Under the pieces are notes generated by a model that searched no databases, was not told the origin of the DNA, and saw only the letters and a list, made by a program, of their open reading frames with translations. Made by a program: the position numbers and the translations under genes. Below, in pieces: positions 58,402 through 64,000 of a DNA stretch of 64,000 nucleotides. Origin of the DNA: Paraconiothyrium sp. Pb-2020 (taxonomy: Eukaryota > Ascomycota > Dothideomycetes > Pleosporales > Didymosphaeriaceae); assembly GCA_022419385.1 (NCBI GenBank), contig JAJUBI010000006.1:2790001-2854000 (forward strand). Reading direction: 5' to 3'. Every line of letters starts with the position of its first letter. The stretch's first letter is position 1.

Positions 58402-61400
58402 ATGAGCACACATGGGACCGCTAGCAGAACGCTCAAACTTCCCGCCGGGTGCCCCAAGATTCCAGACAGTGTACCGAAAGACAATCTCGTTGCTGTTGTT
58501 GTCGTAAAGCACAATGATGCTTACGGTGTTAACCACACTTCGGTCTACGAATGCCGCGAACTGTCCAAGATGAATCCTGTTACAGGTCGGAATCAATCCT
58601 GCGAGGCACAGATCTACCTGCATCGTCTTGCCGATCACCCTAACTACAGCTTTGGGAAACGCTACCTACCTAAGCGGGAGCCGCAGATCGAGTCGGATCT
58701 CGTTTCCGACTCTGTTTTGAATGCAGTTTCTGGGTCAGCTCCAGGGCCACAGTCCAAGGGAGAAGTCGATCAAGCGCGGCAGACTCCAACCTACGACGTC
58801 TACCTACCAATCCGCTCTGCTGTAAAGCAACTGTTCGAACTGATTCCTGACCGCGAGGCTGGCTGCTGGCGGATAGAAGCGACATCCCTGGCCGTTGTGA
58901 CAGTTGATGGAGTGGAGATTCAGAAGCCACAACCCAGAAGCACCACCACGAAGAAGAGGAAGACGAACCCACTAGGACCTTTACCTCACGCAATCTACTT
59001 GGACGCATCGGTGGTGAACGTGATCACATTTGGAGACATATCGATCGACTTATATCTTATACAGAGCCCAGTCGAGGCGCCACGGTCAGACCATGACTTT
59101 AAGACAAACAGTTTCCAGGAAGAATGGCATGACATCAAAAGCGGGGTCGAAGACTGGGCGAAGGACTTGTACATATGGGATCACCATAAGAAACAAGTTT
59201 CATCTAACTCGTGGCGGGTAACCCAACGATTTACCGGAAAGTTGGCTACCGCGAAGATTTACCATCATGTCAACGGGATAGATAATCGAGACCGAGAGAT
59301 GCTTATGTTCAGCAAGCAGAACGTGCATGACTCGATCGTACACTATCAACTGGCAACGGAGCTTCATGGTGTACCCGCTGCCATTACCGACACGCACGAA
59401 TCTATGATTTCCTTCGCAGCGATGCAGCCTGATCTACCCTCGATTCATCCTGGAGTCCGGTTCAAGCTCGCTGCAGCCATGTTCAGGCCGCTCTTCTCCG
59501 CCCTAGAATGGTTGCACCACAGCCGAATCATTCATGGATCTGTGACGCCGGCCAGCGTTTTGGTACAAGTGGTAGGCGGTCAATTGTCTAAGCTGATTCT
59601 CGTCGACTACTCATGTGTCTACCTGGTACAGATGGGAGAGGACATTCCCAAGGAACTGATGCGTCATGAGAGCGCCCAGGCACTGGAGATAATCGAAACC
59701 TGCAGCAATCTCTGGACTCTTCGTCAAAAGCCACTACCAGAATGGAAACCTGAGCCGGCTATGGCGCAACTGACTAGGCAAGCCGAACACCAGTTTGCGA
59801 TGGTCAAGCAAGCTTGCAATGATTTCTACTACCGGGTACCAGAGTTCTGGCGGATAAAGGCTCGAGAGAAGATGTTGGAACTGCTTGCTCTCAAGGAGAG
59901 GAAGTGGGAGCAAGCTAGAGAAGCCCAAGTCAACAATTCCAGGTTATTGCAGATTGGTCCATTGATGCAAGCTGATCTGCAAAAGATCATGGTAGAATGG
60001 AAGCGGTTGACGCCATACCGATCTTCCGAGGGCGATACGATTGTGAACCAATTTGACAACGAGGACCAAGCAATGATCCTGACACTAGGTCATGCTTACC
60101 TGGATGACTTATCGAATGCAATATGCAGCGCTAAAGTCTACCCAGAGCTGCCTTTGCCATATGAGATCTGCAACAAATTGCGGACTCTTGAGGGTGAAGA
60201 TCGCGAACCCTGGCGAACGTTCCGCATTCAGCAAACGCAAGAATTCAACATGCAATTCATCGGTAGTAGGCCTAAGGTCTTGCAGATCGAGAGTCGATCT
60301 TTGGCAAATTACTTTGCAGCATGCCTCGAGACGTACCCTTCCTTGCGGAACCACATCATGAAGCAGTACGATATAGAGATTGTACCAAATGGTGGTTGGC
60401 TTCTCCCAGAAATTGTAGGAGCTTTCCATGAGCGGCTAAAAAAGCGCATACAACTTCCACCCAACGTCAATTCGACGCTGGAAGCTCTTAGGAACGTTAA
60501 TGCCGAAGGGGTACTCGTTGTCCCCGAAAGCTACGATATTTGCTATCATCGGCCGTCGCAGATGTTCAACGTTACCCAAATGCATCGGACTGCCACCCTC
60601 AGCCAATTGACTTCAGTTCTGAGCGATTCCCGGATCCGGTGCAATAACTTCATCGAGGTTCGTGGACAGCCCAGCCTCGAGGGTAACTTCGTACCTCTTC
60701 CCATGCTCTCCATGTTTGCGGAAGCGTTCCGGCTCAATATCACCCATCAACCAGAGACTCGCTACGGCAATTCTATGCACCATCCTTCAGACTTCAGCCG
60801 GATGACATCACGTATCGTTTTGGCGCACGAAGGCCTGGTTGCTTTCGCCTCGATGACACGGACGCAGAACCAAGTCTCCCATTGCCCTAAGGATGAAGAA
60901 GACTTCCAACGGTCAGAGAAGTTCTTGTACACGTACTTTGGTGATCTGAAGGTATTGCCAAAAACGTTTGATGGGATGCACGAGTACCCGCGACCCGCCC
61001 ATTGGTCTCAGTATAGGATAGCTGAGGAACTGGAAGCTGGGATGGAAGCCAGCAAGCGCAAGACACTAAAGCCGATAGCTGTGTCTTCAAAGTCGCCCCG
61101 CAGTTCCTATATGTCCGAAACTTCACGGACTGTTTCTGTCTCAATGGACCGCGACCCAGGAGCACCATGCCACCTGGCCCACGCAATCTGTGAGAGAGCC
61201 CGCGTCATTGCCCAGGCCAGGGTCCCTTTTGAACGCCCGATTGAAGACACGGATCCAGACGGTGCTATCGCACAGCTCCAACGACGTGCAGTCAATGCCT
61301 CACAGTCAAAAGGCGTGACGGGTGCGTTTCTACAGAAGAACCCCAACCTGCTTCGCAAGCCGCACGGGCATCTGGACAACCCAAATCAGCCCTTCTATCC

Positions 61401-62151
61401 CGTTCAATACGATCGAGCTGTGAGGGAAAATAATCTTCAGGTCATTGGTATGCGAAAACGCTGGGAGATGATACTGGACAAGGGCGAAACGTGGGAGGGT
61501 GCAACGGGGCTCGTGCGGCATCCACTTTGGACTGAGGCGTCAGACGACGGGGTGCCACTGGAATCCTCCGTTCGTCGCGAACTAGAATTCGCAGACGCTC
61601 GCCTTCGAGCTGAGCCCACAGAGGTCGATGACGCCTCGGTGGACCAGAAGAGGGCACCCGACACCGTCCTGGGCAATCAAAAGACCAATTCAGACCATCC
61701 AAGGGGTTTTGTTGGCGATTCGGATCGCTTGTCCCCATTTCATCCTAAATTCGGTGTGGCAGTCGGTTCCAGTGATTTCGTAGGGCTCAAGTACCCCTCA
61801 GCCGTCCGAGCTATGGACAATCGCTCCTTCGAGAATTTACCGAACTCTACAGTGGTGCACGTTCCGCGAGGACTACTCCGACGTGACGAAAAGCCGTCGA
61901 GCGCCCACTCTTTCTTCGAAGGGCAGACGCGGATGCGCCCAAATGGTATGTCGCGTGGGGAGCATCGCCGGCAAATGATGACATCTACTGAGCGGGCTAT
62001 GGCTGAGAGGTTCCCTGAGCAACAATTATTTACTGGTGTGGAAGAGGAGAGTGTCCCAAATACTGAACCAGATACTGAAGTGCCAGAGGACTGGGAGGGC
62101 GATTCTAAGATGACGGATGCGGATGAAGACTGGGTGGAGCGGGATGAATGA
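58402..62151 (+). CDS. Large protein-kinase-like protein lacking catalytic motifs (pseudokinase)
   Basis: Single exon, 1,249 residues. Residues 1-230 hold an N-terminal domain with hydrophobic strands (NLVAVVVVKHNDAYG; HAIYLDASVVNVITFGDISI), possibly FHA-like. A kinase-like fold spans about residues 265-480: LATAKIYHH (VAIK-like), MFSKQNVHDSIVHYQLA (helix C region), and FRPLFSALEWLHHSRIIHGS. The HRD is HGS, the catalytic-loop Asn position is Ser (PASVLV), and the DFG is DYS (LILVDYS). These losses predict no phosphotransfer. The C-terminal 700 residues are mostly unrecognised, with a basic Ser-rich patch near residue 900 and an acidic end. No homologue name is recognised. Confidence 0.8.
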   Translation: MSTHGTASRTLKLPAGCPKIPDSVPKDNLVAVVVVKHNDAYGVNHTSVYECRELSKMNPVTGRNQSCEAQIYLHRLADHPNYSFGKRYLPKREPQIESDLVSDSVLNAVSGSAPGPQSKGEVDQARQTPTYDVYLPIRSAVKQLFELIPDREAGCWRIEATSLAVVTVDGVEIQKPQPRSTTTKKRKTNPLGPLPHAIYLDASVVNVITFGDISIDLYLIQSPVEAPRSDHDFKTNSFQEEWHDIKSGVEDWAKDLYIWDHHKKQVSSNSWRVTQRFTGKLATAKIYHHVNGIDNRDREMLMFSKQNVHDSIVHYQLATELHGVPAAITDTHESMISFAAMQPDLPSIHPGVRFKLAAAMFRPLFSALEWLHHSRIIHGSVTPASVLVQVVGGQLSKLILVDYSCVYLVQMGEDIPKELMRHESAQALEIIETCSNLWTLRQKPLPEWKPEPAMAQLTRQAEHQFAMVKQACNDFYYRVPEFWRIKAREKMLELLALKERKWEQAREAQVNNSRLLQIGPLMQADLQKIMVEWKRLTPYRSSEGDTIVNQFDNEDQAMILTLGHAYLDDLSNAICSAKVYPELPLPYEICNKLRTLEGEDREPWRTFRIQQTQEFNMQFIGSRPKVLQIESRSLANYFAACLETYPSLRNHIMKQYDIEIVPNGGWLLPEIVGAFHERLKKRIQLPPNVNSTLEALRNVNAEGVLVVPESYDICYHRPSQMFNVTQMHRTATLSQLTSVLSDSRIRCNNFIEVRGQPSLEGNFVPLPMLSMFAEAFRLNITHQPETRYGNSMHHPSDFSRMTSRIVLAHEGLVAFASMTRTQNQVSHCPKDEEDFQRSEKFLYTYFGDLKVLPKTFDGMHEYPRPAHWSQYRIAEELEAGMEASKRKTLKPIAVSSKSPRSSYMSETSRTVSVSMDRDPGAPCHLAHAICERARVIAQARVPFERPIEDTDPDGAIAQLQRRAVNASQSKGVTGAFLQKNPNLLRKPHGHLDNPNQPFYPVQYDRAVRENNLQVIGMRKRWEMILDKGETWEGATGLVRHPLWTEASDDGVPLESSVRRELEFADARLRAEPTEVDDASVDQKRAPDTVLGNQKTNSDHPRGFVGDSDRLSPFHPKFGVAVGSSDFVGLKYPSAVRAMDNRSFENLPNSTVVHVPRGLLRRDEKPSSAHSFFEGQTRMRPNGMSRGEHRRQMMTSTERAMAERFPEQQLFTGVEEESVPNTEPDTEVPEDWEGDSKMTDADEDWVERDE

Positions 62152-62723
62152 GTATGTCGGAGGATAGTGATGTTGGTACTGTGAACAGGTCATCGTGTAT
62201 TAGCATTTGCTTTGTTTGTTCTAGGAACTACTTACAGTCCATGTTCGCATGAAATTGTCTTGGACCCATCGAGATACATGCTTACTTCTCACAAGGTGTG
62301 AACAGTGGTCATATACCGAACATCATACAAATTGTTTTCTCGAATGAAACGTGTGGCAATGCTTGGTTAAATGCCAATCCTACTTGGTCTGCATAGTAGC
62401 TTAGACATAAGCTACTTTTATCAATTATATGCGCATGCATCGCAGGTCGTTCTCATGTCATGCCCAATGGCGATTTTAGCGTACTGATATCATTGAGTCG
62501 TGAGATTACCGGAAAAAATGCGTAGGCATTGCTGCGCTCCGCTATGCTGCGCGCGCTAAATCGTGATATCATGGGGTATTCGCAACTCCTATATGTCCAT
62601 CTCTCCTCTTATTCAGAGACCCTTAACGCCGTAACCGTCACTGAATCGAAGCGGTGAGTTGCACCTCCCGTGTCCTCGCCAACGAGGTGAACAGAAATGT
62701 CAAAGTCGTGTCATATTCCCCGT
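62152..62723. other. Intergenic between convergent genes
   Basis: About 570 bases between the 3' ends of the pseudokinase and transporter genes. No gene recognised. Confidence 0.4.
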
Positions 62724-64000
62724 TCAACGTCCAGACTGCCCCTGATTTTGAACCCCGTACTTGCTCTCTCCGCAAATCGCAAATCCAGGCCTCCTTACCG
62801 CCGAACGTCCCGCTGAACTTCCCCTCCTGGCCGCGTTCCCATTCGTGCCATTACTCACTACCACAGACTTTTTCTCCGGACTCGATGGCGCAGTCCCTCG
62901 GCTCGTAACAGGCAGAAGCGTCAGACTGCCACCCCCGTCGAGATAGCTCTCGACGCTCGGTCTTCCGCGCGTGCTGAGTGCGGCGTCAAGGGCATGCACA
63001 TCGACCGTGAAGCCGTCGAACTTCTCGTTGCTGCTGCTGATACCGTGTAGCTCACCGGGCGGTGGCCTGGGTGCTCGCCATTCTGCCCAGCGCCTCTTCA
63101 CCTCGCGGAAGAAATCGCTAATTGCATCGAGCGACAACGCGATAAATATCATAGGAATAGAGATCGCGAATCCGATCCCGAACATGAATTTGCTGACGTA
63201 GGTGAGCGGTAGACTGGGCTGGTCGCCGCCGGGCAGATGCGGAAACTCGCGGACGTTGATGGTGAAGATTGCGGCGATGAAACTGAGCGGGAGGAATATG
63301 ATGGTAACAATGGTGAAGACCATGATGGTTTGGCTCTGGCGGGCTGTGCCGGCGGCCTGGTCACGGGCAAACCGTGCCTCGAACGCGTTGGCGTGTTTCT
63401 GCTTCAGATCCAACAGATCCGTGATGCTCTCGTAGATACGGCTAGCTTGTTTGTCCATGCGCTCAAGGTCGCTGACGTGGTTCTTCAGCAAAGTACCTTG
63501 CTCTTTGAAGCGGCGCTTGAGGTCTTGTTGGCGGCGGTGCTCTTTCTGGTATATCTCGACAATGCAGGGTTCCATGGCTTCGTGTACAGTACGCTGATCT
63601 TCAAGGACTTTGATAATCATGGCGATCTCGTCGCGGATGTCTTTGATCTCGGTAAGGAGATCGGTTTCAGCACCGATATCAAGGAGTTCGTCGACGAAGA
63701 GAGGAGAATGTGTTGGGCCCATGTCATCATCGTGGAAGTCTTCCTCTGGAATTGGCGGGTCGGCAAGGGCATGCCGGTGTGAGTGCGAGTGTGTGCCGCG
63801 CCTGTTCTTGTGCTCAAGGTGCCGAATTTCGGCTTCGAGATGACGCGAAAAGCGGTTAGGCCGGCGGTGGTGTTGGAGCCAAGCTGATGCTTTCTTGGAA
63901 GCGGCGTTAAATTCTTCAAAGAGACGCGTCTCCGATTCTGTCGCTTCGCCGATGGACGATTCGAACATGTCCAAAAATTGATAGTCCTCGTCGCCCATGC
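62724..64000 (-). CDS. CorA-like Mg2+ transporter, C-terminal part (5' end outside window)
   Basis: The minus-strand frame is open from the right edge to the stop at 62724, at least 425 residues. The Met at 63998 is probably internal, since the sequence before it is off the window. A long coiled-coil helix (residues ~100-230: DIRDEIAMIIKVLEDQRTV, RRQQDLKRRFKEQ, DLLDLKQKHANAFEARFARD) leads into two membrane helices: SQTIMVFTIVTIIFLPLSFI-AAIFTINV and FGIGFAISIPMIFIALSL. This is the fungal CorA-like layout in which the bacterial GMN signature is replaced near the end of the first helix (here TINV). The cytosolic tail is disordered and basic. It should form a pentameric divalent-cation channel in a membrane; the N-terminus with its other domains is not in view. 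Confidence 0.9.
   Translation of the reverse strand, partial: MGDEDYQFLDMFESSIGEATESETRLFEEFNAASKKASAWLQHHRRPNRFSRHLEAEIRHLEHKNRRGTHSHSHRHALADPPIPEEDFHDDDMGPTHSPLFVDELLDIGAETDLLTEIKDIRDEIAMIIKVLEDQRTVHEAMEPCIVEIYQKEHRRQQDLKRRFKEQGTLLKNHVSDLERMDKQASRIYESITDLLDLKQKHANAFEARFARDQAAGTARQSQTIMVFTIVTIIFLPLSFIAAIFTINVREFPHLPGGDQPSLPLTYVSKFMFGIGFAISIPMIFIALSLDAISDFFREVKRRWAEWRAPRPPPGELHGISSSNEKFDGFTVDVHALDAALSTRGRPSVESYLDGGGSLTLLPVTSRGTAPSSPEKKSVVVSNGTNGNAARRGSSAGRSAVRRPGFAICGESKYGVQNQGQSGR

Overview
The window reads as nuclear DNA of a filamentous ascomycete. Most genes carry short GT-AG introns, typically 47-80 nt, many with CTAAC- or CTGAC-like branch points. The gene content is fungal: a peroxin-3, a GAF hybrid histidine kinase, a fungal bZIP, an AATase-type acyltransferase, a rhodopsin-domain membrane protein and secreted pectin/arabinan enzymes. 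The F-box families and a conserved W..D / 'VVWACGENGVVIPFD' segment make Dothideomycetes the best guess, but that placement is inference. About twenty genes are supportable, roughly half of them multi-exon. I joined exons by hand from reading frame, splice sites and family motifs, and checked that exon lengths add up to whole codons.

Layout. 0-14 kb: a partial short-chain dehydrogenase runs off the left edge (-). It is followed by an extradiol dioxygenase of the DODA/LigB type whose first metal-ligand His is replaced (+), an eight-or-more-exon hybrid histidine kinase (+), a secreted GH43 enzyme (-), a short-chain dehydrogenase broken by at least five frameshifts (-), an HSL-type alpha/beta hydrolase (+) and an F-box protein (-). 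14-25 kb: beta-carbonic anhydrase (+), a frame-broken F-box paralogue (+), an 800-residue coiled-coil protein (+), PEX3 (+), a GT8 glycosyltransferase (+) and a bZIP regulator (-). 26-40 kb: a secreted lactonase-like propeller protein (+), pectate lyase PL1 (-), a rhodopsin-domain membrane protein (-), rhamnogalacturonan lyase PL4 (-), a Lys/Glu-rich small protein (+) and an acyltransferase (+).

42-54 kb: after a small multi-pass membrane protein (42.5 kb) comes about 11 kb with no intact gene. It holds only traces: a broken small membrane-anchored gene, a tandem duplication, simple repeats and an RNase H-like fragment. One copy of a two-copy repeat lies inside this desert (45.5 kb) and the other just before the membrane-protein gene (42.1 kb). 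Both copies fold into similar hairpins. 54-64 kb: a nuclear-looking repeat-containing protein (+), a 1,249-residue pseudokinase (+) and the 3' part of a CorA-type transporter (-) that runs off the right edge.

How the genes may work together: GH43, PL1 and PL4 are all secreted and act on pectin and its arabinan side chains, so the 8-36 kb half carries a loose plant-cell-wall toolkit, though each gene has its own promoter. The remaining genes look like unrelated neighbours. The most interesting items are the two-copy hairpin element, the pseudokinase, the DODA with a lost ligand, and three loci whose coding sense survives across frame breaks.
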